From positions 186,001 to 250,000 of the forward strand of contig PHBX01000017.1 of assembly GCA_002842045.1 (NCBI GenBank): a DNA stretch of 64,000 nucleotides. Reading direction: 5' to 3'. The notes under the pieces are model-generated. The model saw nothing but the letters and a program-made list of their open reading frames with translations, did no database searches and was not told where the DNA came from. Of this stretch, positions 1 to 7,579 are shown in pieces (position 1 is the first letter of the stretch; every line of letters starts with the position of its first letter). This DNA is from Chloroflexi bacterium HGW-Chloroflexi-3 (GTDB lineage Bacteria; Chloroflexota; Anaerolineae; Anaerolineales; Anaerolineaceae). Both the position numbers and the translations under genes were made by a program.

Positions 1-306
1 TTGATGATGGGTTGCCCGATTGGTGTCAATTGGATGGTTATCCATCAGGAAGATCAAGTGCAGCTCAGCCAATTCAAACGCTGGGACTCTCCAGACGAAC
101 AACATTCGCAGGAATTCCCAGGTTTGGAGGTGGTTCTTCCCTTTAAAGAATATCAACAACAGGTTTTGGCAATAGCTGCAAAGGTGCGCGAGTTCTTTAA
201 GAGTGAGACCAAGCAGTTCTTTGATATGCAGGATCAGCTGGTGTATGAACGGTTTTGGTCAGAATTCGAGATGCGCTTTAAACTGCATACGATGGGAAGC
301 GTTTGA
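1..306 (+). CDS. Hypothetical protein, probably 5' truncated by the window edge
   Basis: The frame is open from the first base and closes with TGA at 304-306, so the 101 visible residues are probably the C-terminal part of a longer protein starting upstream. The visible part is soluble, rich in Gln, Phe and charged residues, with no membrane segment or motif that I recognise. A TTG at base 1 followed by two ATGs could also be a real start, but no ribosome binding site can be seen. The next gene lies 273 bases downstream, across a hairpin array. No function is proposed. Confidence 0.45.
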   Translation: MMMGCPIGVNWMVIHQEDQVQLSQFKRWDSPDEQHSQEFPGLEVVLPFKEYQQQVLAIAAKVREFFKSETKQFFDMQDQLVYERFWSEFEMRFKLHTMGSV

Positions 307-384
307 ACTGCTGAGACAATTAGCTTATGTTCATGCTAAGGACTACGCCATATAATCCACCACGGATCATACCACAGCACGCCA

Positions 385-481
385 CAGGTTAAAACCTGCG
401 TCTGACAGAATCAAGTTTGAACAGGTTTGCATCTACCAGCCTTTGGTTTTAACCACAGGTGAGGTGGTGTATAAACACCAC
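385..481. repeat. Hairpin array A (three consecutive short inverted repeats)
   Basis: The gene-free stretch 307-579 holds consecutive small inverted repeats: CAGGTT-AA-AACCTG at 385-398, TGGTT-TT-AACCA at 444-455, and GTGGTGT-ATAA-ACACCAC at 464-481. The stems differ in sequence but share an AT-rich 2-4 nt loop. No T-tract follows, so they are not ordinary terminators. The style matches arrays at 2692-2819 and 24535-24609. The rest of the gap shows only the ribosome binding site of the next gene. Confidence 0.5.
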
Positions 482-579
482 ATGGAAACTATCCACAGGT
501 AAGGTAAATTTCGCCTTTATCATCTGATACAATAATCTAAAGTTTTTTCCCTTTTGGATCAAATTACAAGGAGGAATGA

Positions 580-933
580 ATGAATTACATGGCACTTTTT
601 ATATTGGATGATCCCTCTTTATTGGAGGATGTGTTAAAAGCCTGGACGAAAGGAGGGATTCGCGGGGCAACGGTTATAGAATCGACGGGTTTATATCGCC
701 TGACCCGCAAAGTGATCCCGATGCGTTATTTGTATACCAGCCGGCAAGCCAGCGAAAAAGAAAATGTGACCCTGATCGCCATCGTGGATGACCAGGCAAT
801 GTCTGAAAAGTGCTTACAGTTAACAGAGTCAGTGATCGGAGATTTGTCTGAACCGAATACCGGTATTTTTGCTGCCTGGCCGCTAACCATGGTCAAAGGT
901 TTATCTGCTCACGATCTGGCAAAGGAAGAGTGA
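580..933 (+). CDS. PII-like (nitrogen regulatory-like) small regulatory protein
   Basis: A 117-residue protein with the alpha/beta ferredoxin-like pattern of the PII superfamily: a first strand (MALFILDD), a helix (LLEDVLKAWTKGGIRG), a strand (ATVIES), then a C-terminal strand GIFAAWPLTMVKGL similar to the end of PII proteins. The T-loop region is short and lacks the classical uridylylated Tyr context, so this is a PII-like rather than a GlnB/GlnK protein. The start at 580 follows AAGGAGG (569-575). The stop TGA overlaps the GTG start of the cation exchanger downstream, so the two are translationally coupled. Family knowledge: PII-like proteins often sit beside the transporter they control. 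I infer that this one controls the exchanger. Confidence 0.72.
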   Translation: MNYMALFILDDPSLLEDVLKAWTKGGIRGATVIESTGLYRLTRKVIPMRYLYTSRQASEKENVTLIAIVDDQAMSEKCLQLTESVIGDLSEPNTGIFAAWPLTMVKGLSAHDLAKEE

Positions 934-1916
934 GTATGGTCTGGGTATTATTTGTATCAACAGCGCTTGCCATTGTGGTAGCTGCTTATTTCCTGGCGAA
1001 ATATGGGGATGTGATTGCCGTCCGTACCGGATTGGGGGGAATGTTCATTGGCATTCTGTTGATGGCAGGCGCGACTTCCTTGCCTGAATTACTGACATCC
1101 ATGGAAGCAGTGAAGCAGAATTCTCCCAACATTGCTGCAGGTAACCTGATGGGCAGCAATGCTTTCAATATGGTTCTCCTGGCAGTTCTGGATTTGATGC
1201 ACCGCAGCCAGCGTATCCTGCGAAAAGCCGCTATGCGCCATGCCCTTACCGGCAGCCTGGCAATTATGATGATTGGTCTGGTGTTGTATTTCATAGCAGC
1301 GGATATCCAGGTGAAGATTGGTTTTATGGGGCTGGATTCAATCATTATCATCGCTGCCTATGTTTTTGCCTTGCGGGTAATATCAGGTGAACCGAAGGCA
1401 GAGAAACTGAAAAAAGAAGAAATCCCGGATGATACTCCAAAGCTTTGGGTAGGTTTGATTGGATTTGCCCTTGCAGCTGGGGTTCTGATCCTGGTCACCC
1501 CACTTATGGTTCGATCCAGTGTAGAGATTGCCGAAATTACCGGGTTAGGCACCACCTTTGTGGGTACGGCTATGGTTGCTTTTGTGACCTCTTTACCGGA
1601 ACTGGTTACCACCATCGCAGCTATTCGGATCGGTGCCAGTGATATGGCAATCGGTAACCTGTTTGGCAGTAATATGTTCAATATGTTTGCGTTGGGACTG
1701 ACCGACCTGTTTTACACGCAGGGACGATTTCTGGGGACGATTGACCCGGCGTTTATGCTGGTGGGATTGTTTGGCTTGCTGATGACTTCTATCGGGTTGG
1801 TGGGCAACCTTGCCAAACTGGAAACGCGAATCTGGTTCATAGAGATTGATTCGCTACTACTATTTATTCTGTACTTCTCCGGGATGTGGTTACTGTATCA
1901 GCACGGGATTGGTTAA
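930..1916 (+). CDS. Sodium/calcium exchanger family (CaCA) cation antiporter
   Basis: A 328-residue polytopic membrane protein with about ten hydrophobic segments and the two inverted alpha repeats that define the Ca2+/cation antiporter superfamily. Repeat 1 shows GATSLPELLTS (about residues 47-57) and GNLMGSNAFNM (71-81). Repeat 2 shows FVTSLPELVTT and GNLFGSNMFNM (242-252). The Glu in each LPE motif and the GSN motif form the ion site in this family. A charged cytoplasmic loop (residues about 150-170) separates the halves. The start is GTG at 930, overlapping the PII-like gene stop; ATG at 936 is an alternative. It is expected to exchange Ca2+ or another cation against Na+ or H+ across the cytoplasmic membrane. 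Confidence 0.88.
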   Translation: MSMVWVLFVSTALAIVVAAYFLAKYGDVIAVRTGLGGMFIGILLMAGATSLPELLTSMEAVKQNSPNIAAGNLMGSNAFNMVLLAVLDLMHRSQRILRKAAMRHALTGSLAIMMIGLVLYFIAADIQVKIGFMGLDSIIIIAAYVFALRVISGEPKAEKLKKEEIPDDTPKLWVGLIGFALAAGVLILVTPLMVRSSVEIAEITGLGTTFVGTAMVAFVTSLPELVTTIAAIRIGASDMAIGNLFGSNMFNMFALGLTDLFYTQGRFLGTIDPAFMLVGLFGLLMTSIGLVGNLAKLETRIWFIEIDSLLLFILYFSGMWLLYQHGIG

Positions 1917-1990
1917 ATTAACTCTTGACACAAATTATGACAATTCTTGGTACAATTAACCACTGGGCGTAACGTTGCAAGGAGGAATGG

Positions 1991-2635
1991 ATGGATACCC
2001 CCGAGTGGTTATTTCGTATTCGTAAAGATTTAGAAAAAATTACCGGTCAGGTTGCTTGTGAAATCTGGCCGACCCCAAAAGGCAAATCCTATTTTAACTA
2101 CCGTCTGGAACATGTGCGCCAGGTGGAACGTGATGCCCGCTGGCTTCTGCAGCAGGTAGGTGGGGACGAGGAGGTAGTGCTGGCGTCTGTCTGGTTGCAT
2201 GACCGCTTCCAGCCACAACTGGCGAAACCTGACCGGCACGCGTTATTAGCTGCCAACTGGATTCGAGAGAACCTGGCAGAGACTGGTTTTCCACAGGAGA
2301 AGATAAACCTCGTGGCGTATGTGGTTGCGATGCATTCCAGCGAACCGCAATCCTTGCCGGAAGAAGATCACGATGCCCGGGTTTTGTGGGATGCTGATAA
2401 ACTCACCAAGCTGGGTCCACTTTCTTACACAAATATGATTGCTGTGATGCCTGCTTTCAACGAGCATGTGATGAGCTATGGTGAGATTGTGAGCATGGCG
2501 AAGAATGAATTGGAACGCCGCAAAGAGTTGGTGGAGTTATTTTATTTCCCGGTTTCACGCAAACGGGCAGCCCAACGTGTGGCAGCTCAGGAGTGTTTCC
2601 TGAATCAGATGCAGCGCGATATTGCCGGGGTGTAG
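1991..2635 (+). CDS. HD-domain phosphohydrolase family protein
   Basis: A 214-residue soluble protein with a metal-dependent HD fold: a first His in RLEHVRQVERDA (H41), the HD doublet in SVWLHDRF (H70 D71), a further His in the VVAMHSSEP helix, and an Asp in LWDADKLTKLG. This is the pattern of small HD hydrolases that act on nucleotides or phosphate esters; the substrate cannot be read from sequence. The start ATG at 1991 follows AAGGAGG. The gene stands alone between the exchanger and a decayed region. A TTGACA lies at 1925-1930 and a TACAAT at 1951-1956, but their 20 nt spacing makes a promoter there only tentative. Confidence 0.78.
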   Translation: MDTPEWLFRIRKDLEKITGQVACEIWPTPKGKSYFNYRLEHVRQVERDARWLLQQVGGDEEVVLASVWLHDRFQPQLAKPDRHALLAANWIRENLAETGFPQEKINLVAYVVAMHSSEPQSLPEEDHDARVLWDADKLTKLGPLSYTNMIAVMPAFNEHVMSYGEIVSMAKNELERRKELVELFYFPVSRKRAAQRVAAQECFLNQMQRDIAGV

Positions 2636-2691
2636 TGCATAAGAGTGGGGGAGACGCTTTGGGCTGGTGCACTGACTAGTCCCAACTTGTA

Positions 2692-2819
2692 CCATGGATT
2701 AAAATCCATGGATACGAAGATTCAAACCGATTGAAATCGGTTGGGTGAAGAATCCCTTTTCAAAGGGTTTAGGGGTGAATATCCTGTGGATACCTATACT
2801 TTGTATTGATCCACAGGAT
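2692..2819. repeat. Hairpin array B (four consecutive short inverted repeats)
   Basis: Four stem-loops follow each other without other content: CCATGGAT-TAAA-ATCCATGG (2692-2711), AACCGAT-TGAA-ATCGGTT (2725-2742), an AATCCCTTT/AAAGGGTTT pair (2751-2770, imperfect), and ATCCTGTGGAT...ATCCACAGGAT (2781-2819, 17 nt loop). Stem sequences are unrelated while the geometry and the TAAA/TGAA-like loops of the first two recur, as in array C at 24535-24609. There is no T-tract. The array lies between the HD gene and the broken ATP-grasp/esterase gene. Confidence 0.6.
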
Positions 2820-2853
2820 AGGAGCAACATAATACAATGAGCGGTCTGACACC

Positions 2854-3655
2854 TCACTCCCACTTAAGAATGTGCTCCAGAAAATAAGGCAACTGCTTCT
2901 GCCACCAGGGCCAGTCGTGGTTGACATCCTGTCCCCAGTAATCGACCCAGGCGGGAATGCACTTATCACGCAGGATCTGCTCGAGGGTGCGTGTATCTCG
3001 CAGCATGTCATCCTCCCAGGGACCCTGACCGACGGAAACGATGATCTTGCTCTGCCAACCCATCAAAAGAGACCACCTGTCCCTGAATGAATTCCTCAAA
3101 CAAATAATCTGCCGGTGGCTTGCTGGCAAGGAAGTATTGCAGTTCGTTCTCATTGTGGATCTTGTAAGTGGCAGCCGCCCCCACACCTTTATCTGGTTTG
3201 GCGACCACTGGCGTCCCGACCTCTGCGATAAAATGCTGAGCTTCCTCCAAATCCCGAATGATCTTGCCACGCGCCACCGGAATACCGGCTTGCTGGTAGA
3301 TCTTTTTCATCAGCGATTTTTGCTTGACCCAGGCGATCTCTGCTGTTTTGGGGCCGGTGATATTGAAATCGGTGCGGATGCGGGCTTCGGTCTCCAGCCA
3401 GTATTCGTCATGCGATTCGAAGCGATCAATCTTGCCATAGTGGTGGGTGAAATATCCCGCTGCCCGTAGCATTTCGTCATAATGATGCATATCCGAGACT
3501 CGGTAGTATTCGGTCAGGTGATGTCTGAGTGGATCGGAAAGTTGATCAAAGGGAGTATCACCAATCCCTAACACATTTGCCCCTGCTTCACGTAATTTGA
3601 TCACGAAGGGGTAGTAGTTGGTAGGAAAATGGGGTGACAGATAGACGTAGTTCAT
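2854..3655 (-). pseudogene. ATP-grasp protein fused by deletion to the C-terminal end of an esterase
   Basis: From 3655 down to about 3050 the frame encodes the N-terminal about 200 residues of an ATP-grasp ligase: MNYVYLSPHFPTNYYPF, then VKQKSLMKKIYQQAGIPVARG, KPDKGVGAAAT and FEEFIQGQVVSFDGLA. After FDGLA this frame becomes senseless and stops at 3008. From about 3049 a different frame encodes the end of a serine esterase: IIVSVGQGPWEDDML, then a catalytic-His segment DVNHDWPWWQKQLPYFL, and stops at 2854. I infer that an ATP-grasp gene and a downstream esterase gene lost everything between FDGLA and the last 60 residues of the esterase. The junction is out of frame, so no bifunctional product is expected. 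Confidence 0.78.
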
Positions 3656-3817
3656 AATTTAGATAATCCCTGTAAATAATTTACAAATTATATAATAAAA
3701 TTGAGAGTAAAGATCAACCAAAGAGGGTCAAAAATTCTCTGTTGGGTCACAAACCACTATAATCATTTAATCTGTTCCACGCATCGATTAAAAAGAACTG
3801 AAATGTAGGAGAAAATA

Positions 3818-4258
3818 ATGGAATCGCAAATTGTCTCAATTCTTGTAGCCATTGGTTTGATATTGTTTGCTGTATTCAAATCAGTGAAACTGATTCAACA
3901 GATTCTCAAAAAATCTAAAAGTGAATCCTGGCAGGTTTCATCCGCTGAAGTGCTTTCCAAACAGGTAACGAAGAGAATTTCAACAAGGTCTGGTGCTTCT
4001 TATTATCCTGAAATTGCTTATCGATACGCTGTAATGGGGCAGCGTTTTGAGAAAACCATCCGGTTGGCTAAATATTTCTCCCAACAAAAAGCTCAGGAAA
4101 AAGTGGACGACATTGGAAAAACTATAGAAGTCCGTTATAACCCTAATCAACCTAAAGAGCATGTCTCAGAATATGATATTGTGAATTATCCGGATATCCT
4201 GCTGATTGTGATCATGCTGGTACTGGCAGGTATTATGCTATATCCATATTTACAATAA
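3818..4258 (+). CDS. DUF3592-type membrane protein
   Basis: A 146-residue protein with a transmembrane helix at each end (about residues 5-25 and 125-143) and a soluble beta-rich centre: EIAYRYAVMGQRFEKTIRL followed by IEVRYNPNQPKEH. The YRY...G..F and V.YNP.P signature is that of DUF3592 proteins, whose function is unknown. The start follows GTAGGAG with suitable spacing. It is an isolated gene upstream of leuS, from which it is separated by about 90 bases. Confidence 0.68.
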   Translation: MESQIVSILVAIGLILFAVFKSVKLIQQILKKSKSESWQVSSAEVLSKQVTKRISTRSGASYYPEIAYRYAVMGQRFEKTIRLAKYFSQQKAQEKVDDIGKTIEVRYNPNQPKEHVSEYDIVNYPDILLIVIMLVLAGIMLYPYLQ

Positions 4259-4347
4259 GAATACAACAAGACTACAAGTTCCGAACCTCACAAACTTTGC
4301 GCTTTGATAGTAAAATTGGTAGGATATACCAGCAAGAGGAGTTTGCA

Positions 4348-6708
4348 ATGGAACACAGGCATGCAATTGACTTTGACAACCGAGAGAAAAAATATGTACT
4401 GGTCGAGTTTCCCTATCCATCCGGGTCGGGATTGCATATCGGCCATGCCTTCACCTTTACCGGGGCGGATGTTTTCGCCCGTTTCGAACGGATGCAGGGT
4501 AAAAACGTGCTTTTCCCGATCGGTTGGGATGCTTTCGGGCTTCCGACCGAGAACTACGCCATTAAGACCGGGCGTAAACCCCAGGATGTGACCGCCGAGA
4601 ACACCGCCACGTTCCGCAGCCAGATGGAAGAGTTGGGATTGTCTTTCGATTACGAGCGTGTAGTGGATACCACCGACCCTACCTACTACAAGTGGACTCA
4701 GTGGATCTTCATCAAGCTCTTTGAGAAAGGGCTGGCATACAAACAGGAAATGCCAATCAACTGGTGCCCGAGTTGCAAGGTCGGCCTGGCGAACGAAGAA
4801 GTGGTTAACGGCAATTGCGAACGCTGCGGATCACCCACCACGCGCCGCCGCATCAGCCAGTGGGTGGTGCGCATCACCGAATATGCCGACCGTCTGATCG
4901 ATGGGTTGCAAGAGACTGATTTCGTCGATAAGGTCAAAGCTTCGCAGATCAATTGGATTGGACGCAGTGAAGGAGCACGCGTTCAATTCCAACTAGTGGG
5001 GGTAGACGAGCAACTGGAAGTCTTCACCACCCGTCCGGACACCTTATGGGGTTGTACCTTCATGGTATTAGCACCCGAGCATCCTTATGTCGAAAAATAT
5101 TGTCTGGATCAACCTGGTGTGAGAGAATATGTGGAAGCAAGCCGGGCAAAATCCGATCTGGAACGGCAGGAAGTGAGCCGCGAGAAGACCGGTGTGTTCA
5201 GCGGATTAACTGCCATCAACCCTGCCAATGGGCGCGAGGTACCGGTATGGATCTCGGACTTCGTGCTGCTGAGCTATGGTACCGGGGCGATCATGTCGGT
5301 GCCTTCGGGGGACCAGCGCGACTGGGATTTTGCCAGCAAGTTTGGACTCGAGATTTTACCAATCGTTCAACCGGACAATGGCTGGGATTTTAGCCAGGGT
5401 GCCTATGCCGAAAAAGATGCAGTCATGATCAACTCTGGTCCGATCAACGGACTGACTGTGGCCGAAGCCATCCCGGCCGCCCTGCAGTGGCTGAAGGAAC
5501 GCAACCTGGGTGAAGCCACTGTTTCCTACCACCTGCGCGATTGGATCTTCAGCCGCCAGCATTACTGGGGCGAGCCAATCCCGATGGTGAAATGTGATCA
5601 ATGTGGCTGGGTACCGGTCAAATTCGAGGATCTACCGGTGGTATTGCCGGATGTGGAGAAATACGAACCAACCGATACAGGTGAATCCCCATTGGCAAAT
5701 ATTAGCGAGTGGGTGCAAACCACCTGCCCGCAGTGTGGCAAACCCGCCAAACGCGAGACCGACACCATGCCCAACTGGGCTGGTTCGGACTGGTACTTCC
5801 TGCGCTTTGTTGACCCGCATAATGATCAGGTGCTCGCTGATATGGACAAACTACGCTACTGGATGCCGGTCGATCTGTACATTGGTGGCGATGAGCATAA
5901 CACCCTGCACCTGCTATACTCGCGCTTCATCTACCAGTTCCTGCATGATATTGGCGCGGTGCCGGCCGAGATCCCCGAGCCGTATTACCGGCGCATGTCG
6001 CATGGCGTCATTCTGGGGCCGGATAACCAGCGCATGAGTAAGAGCCGCGGCAATGTGATCGTGCCGGAGGATATTATCAACCAGTACAGTGTAGATGCGG
6101 CTCGTTGCTACATGATGTTCATTGGTCCGTTCGACGCCACCATGGCCTGGAACGAACGCGCCTTGCAGGGCACCAAACGCTTCCTGGATCGCTTTGAGCG
6201 CCTGGTGGACGTGCAGACCAACACCAAAGCGGAGACCCCGCACGCCATCAAAGCCCTGATCCACAAAGCGGTGGCGAAGTGCCAGCATGACTTTGCGAAT
6301 TTTAAATTTAATACCGCTGTTGCCAAGCTGATGGAAACCCTGAATGGCATCTATGAGCATGGTGGGGCAGTGAATCCGCGCGATTTACGCATGTTGGTGC
6401 AGGCGATTGCCCCGCTCGCGCCTTTCTTTGCTGAAGCAGCCTGGACGAAACTGGGTGGTAAAGGCAGCGTGCACGCCAGCGATTGGCCAGCCGTGGATCC
6501 AGCGCTCATTAAGGAAGACACCGTCGAGATCCCCGTACAGGTGAACGGCAAGCTGCGCGGTACCATCACGGTTGTGCGGGATGCTGACCAGGCGAATGTG
6601 GAAGCCGCCGCCCGTGAAGTCGAGAGCGTGGCGAAGTATTTGAATGAGGGAGAGATCCGGAAGGTGATCTTTATTCCCGCGAAGACGATTAATTTTGTGG
6701 TTGTTTAG
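4348..6708 (+). CDS. leuS: Leucyl-tRNA synthetase (class Ia)
   Basis: LeuRS charges tRNA-Leu with leucine. The Rossmann fold carries the HIGH motif (GLHIGHAFT, near residue 30), a zinc-binding knuckle WCPSCKVGLANE...CERCG, the CP1 editing domain with TTRPDTLWG and GTGAIMSVPSGDQRDWDFA, a second zinc ribbon (CDQCGW...CPQCGKPA), and RMSKSRGNV as the KMSKS loop. The anticodon-binding and C-terminal domains end with IPVQVNGKLRG and FVVV. I chose ATG 4348 because GAGGAG lies at 4336-4341; an upstream in-frame TTG at 4297 has no such site. With this start HIGH begins unusually early and the N-terminal helix common to LeuRS is missing. The protein is 786 residues. Confidence 0.96.
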   Translation: MEHRHAIDFDNREKKYVLVEFPYPSGSGLHIGHAFTFTGADVFARFERMQGKNVLFPIGWDAFGLPTENYAIKTGRKPQDVTAENTATFRSQMEELGLSFDYERVVDTTDPTYYKWTQWIFIKLFEKGLAYKQEMPINWCPSCKVGLANEEVVNGNCERCGSPTTRRRISQWVVRITEYADRLIDGLQETDFVDKVKASQINWIGRSEGARVQFQLVGVDEQLEVFTTRPDTLWGCTFMVLAPEHPYVEKYCLDQPGVREYVEASRAKSDLERQEVSREKTGVFSGLTAINPANGREVPVWISDFVLLSYGTGAIMSVPSGDQRDWDFASKFGLEILPIVQPDNGWDFSQGAYAEKDAVMINSGPINGLTVAEAIPAALQWLKERNLGEATVSYHLRDWIFSRQHYWGEPIPMVKCDQCGWVPVKFEDLPVVLPDVEKYEPTDTGESPLANISEWVQTTCPQCGKPAKRETDTMPNWAGSDWYFLRFVDPHNDQVLADMDKLRYWMPVDLYIGGDEHNTLHLLYSRFIYQFLHDIGAVPAEIPEPYYRRMSHGVILGPDNQRMSKSRGNVIVPEDIINQYSVDAARCYMMFIGPFDATMAWNERALQGTKRFLDRFERLVDVQTNTKAETPHAIKALIHKAVAKCQHDFANFKFNTAVAKLMETLNGIYEHGGAVNPRDLRMLVQAIAPLAPFFAEAAWTKLGGKGSVHASDWPAVDPALIKEDTVEIPVQVNGKLRGTITVVRDADQANVEAAAREVESVAKYLNEGEIRKVIFIPAKTINFVVV

Positions 6709-6792
6709 CTCATCGCTGATGGCTGATGGCTGATACCACACCCTTTGCTTACCCCTGAGGGGCACAGGCGGGTACTTTGCTGCTGATAGAAA

Positions 6793-6831
6793 AAGACCAT
6801 CCGGTGGAAATTGGATGGTCTTATTTTTTTT
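6793..6831 (+). terminator. Rho-independent terminator after leuS
   Basis: A perfect 10-bp stem AAGACCATCC/GGATGGTCTT with a 10 nt loop is followed by A and nine T residues. An A-run lies on the other side, so it can also serve the convergent zinc-ribbon gene. Confidence 0.88.
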
Positions 6832-6852
6832 GCATTTTACTAATAATTAGAT

Positions 6853-7116
6853 TCACTTCATTCGAGATTTTGGTGATGGACCTCCACAATATACGCAAAC
6901 CATTTCGGAAGCCTTGAGTAACTGCCCACAATAAGCACAGGGATGGTCCTTAAGTGGCGCACCACAACGTGGGCACCACTTAAATTCGGACTTCACCATC
7001 TGACCACATTCAACACATTTTTGAGTTGAGGTTATGGGTATATCAGCTGGATTGGCGTGACCTGAAGATGGTTTTGATTTTGAGATGGTTAATGGGATTG
7101 CACGATGAAAACACAT
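6853..7116 (-). CDS. Small double zinc-ribbon protein
   Basis: An 87-residue soluble protein with two C4 zinc knuckles in a row: CVECGQMVK...CPRCGAPL, then CAYCGQLLK...CVYCGGPS. Such double zinc ribbons mediate protein or nucleic-acid contacts; the partner is unknown. I prefer ATG 7116 (MCFHRAIPL) over an upstream start at 7164, because AAAGGGG lies just before it and it begins 12 bases after the stop of the preceding gene. It is the last gene of a three-gene minus-strand cluster with a zinc-ribbon membrane protein and a decayed DUF4405 gene. Confidence 0.7.
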   Translation of the reverse strand: MCFHRAIPLTISKSKPSSGHANPADIPITSTQKCVECGQMVKSEFKWCPRCGAPLKDHPCAYCGQLLKASEMVCVYCGGPSPKSRMK

Positions 7117-7127
7117 CACCAACCCCT

Positions 7128-7493
7128 TTATAACTCTTTCCCACAATACGGGCAGGTATTCCAATCATTTTGTGTGTTTCTTCCGCAATTCTGGCATACT
7201 CGAGTTGGAGTGCTATTTCCAGAATTATGATGATTGGTCTTATTCGTTACATTGAACAAACTCATGATGCCTAGCACGAGCAGAACAACAATTCCGATTG
7301 GAATCAGCCACATGAACGCCATACCGAAGAAGCTAAAGGGATGCATATACCCGAAGCCTCCCATCATACCAGATCGAAATGGGTAATAATAACCATTCAT
7401 GCCGAAACGGGTCACAAACCAAAAAAGCAAAGCCAATATGGAAAACGTTCCCAAAATTATTAAAATAATCCGTCCTATTTTTGATGTCATCAT
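7128..7493 (-). CDS. Membrane protein with C-terminal zinc ribbon
   Basis: A 121-residue protein with two membrane helices (about residues 6-28 and 53-78), a Met/Gly/Phe/Tyr-rich extracytoplasmic loop (FRSGMMGGFGYMHPF), and a cytoplasmic C-terminal zinc ribbon CQNCGRNTQNDWNTCPYCG. AAAAGGAG precedes ATGATG. The Met-rich loop and the neighbouring genes could hint at a metal- or redox-related role, but no function is known to me. It lies just upstream of the small double zinc-ribbon gene with a 12-base gap, so the two are probably cotranscribed. Confidence 0.7.
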   Translation of the reverse strand: MMTSKIGRIILIILGTFSILALLFWFVTRFGMNGYYYPFRSGMMGGFGYMHPFSFFGMAFMWLIPIGIVVLLVLGIMSLFNVTNKTNHHNSGNSTPTRVCQNCGRNTQNDWNTCPYCGKEL

Positions 7494-7579
7494 TAAATCT
7501 CCTTTTTAATCTTTCATAGTTAATGGTAGCAAAATACAGTAAAGCTTTTGTAAAGGTCGGGTAAATCTTTATTAAAGTT

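Noticed and set aside
1925..1956. TTGACA and TACAAT upstream of the HD gene as a promoter
   Set aside because: The spacing is 20 bases, longer than usual, so I did not list it as a feature.
2692..2819. Hairpin arrays as CRISPR repeats, integron attC sites or Rho-independent terminators
   Set aside because: Stems are all different, no spacer regularity or attC core (GTTRRRY) is present, and no T-tracts follow.
4259..4347. T-box riboswitch upstream of leuS
   Set aside because: The leader is only about 90 bases and shows no T-box sequence or antiterminator stem.
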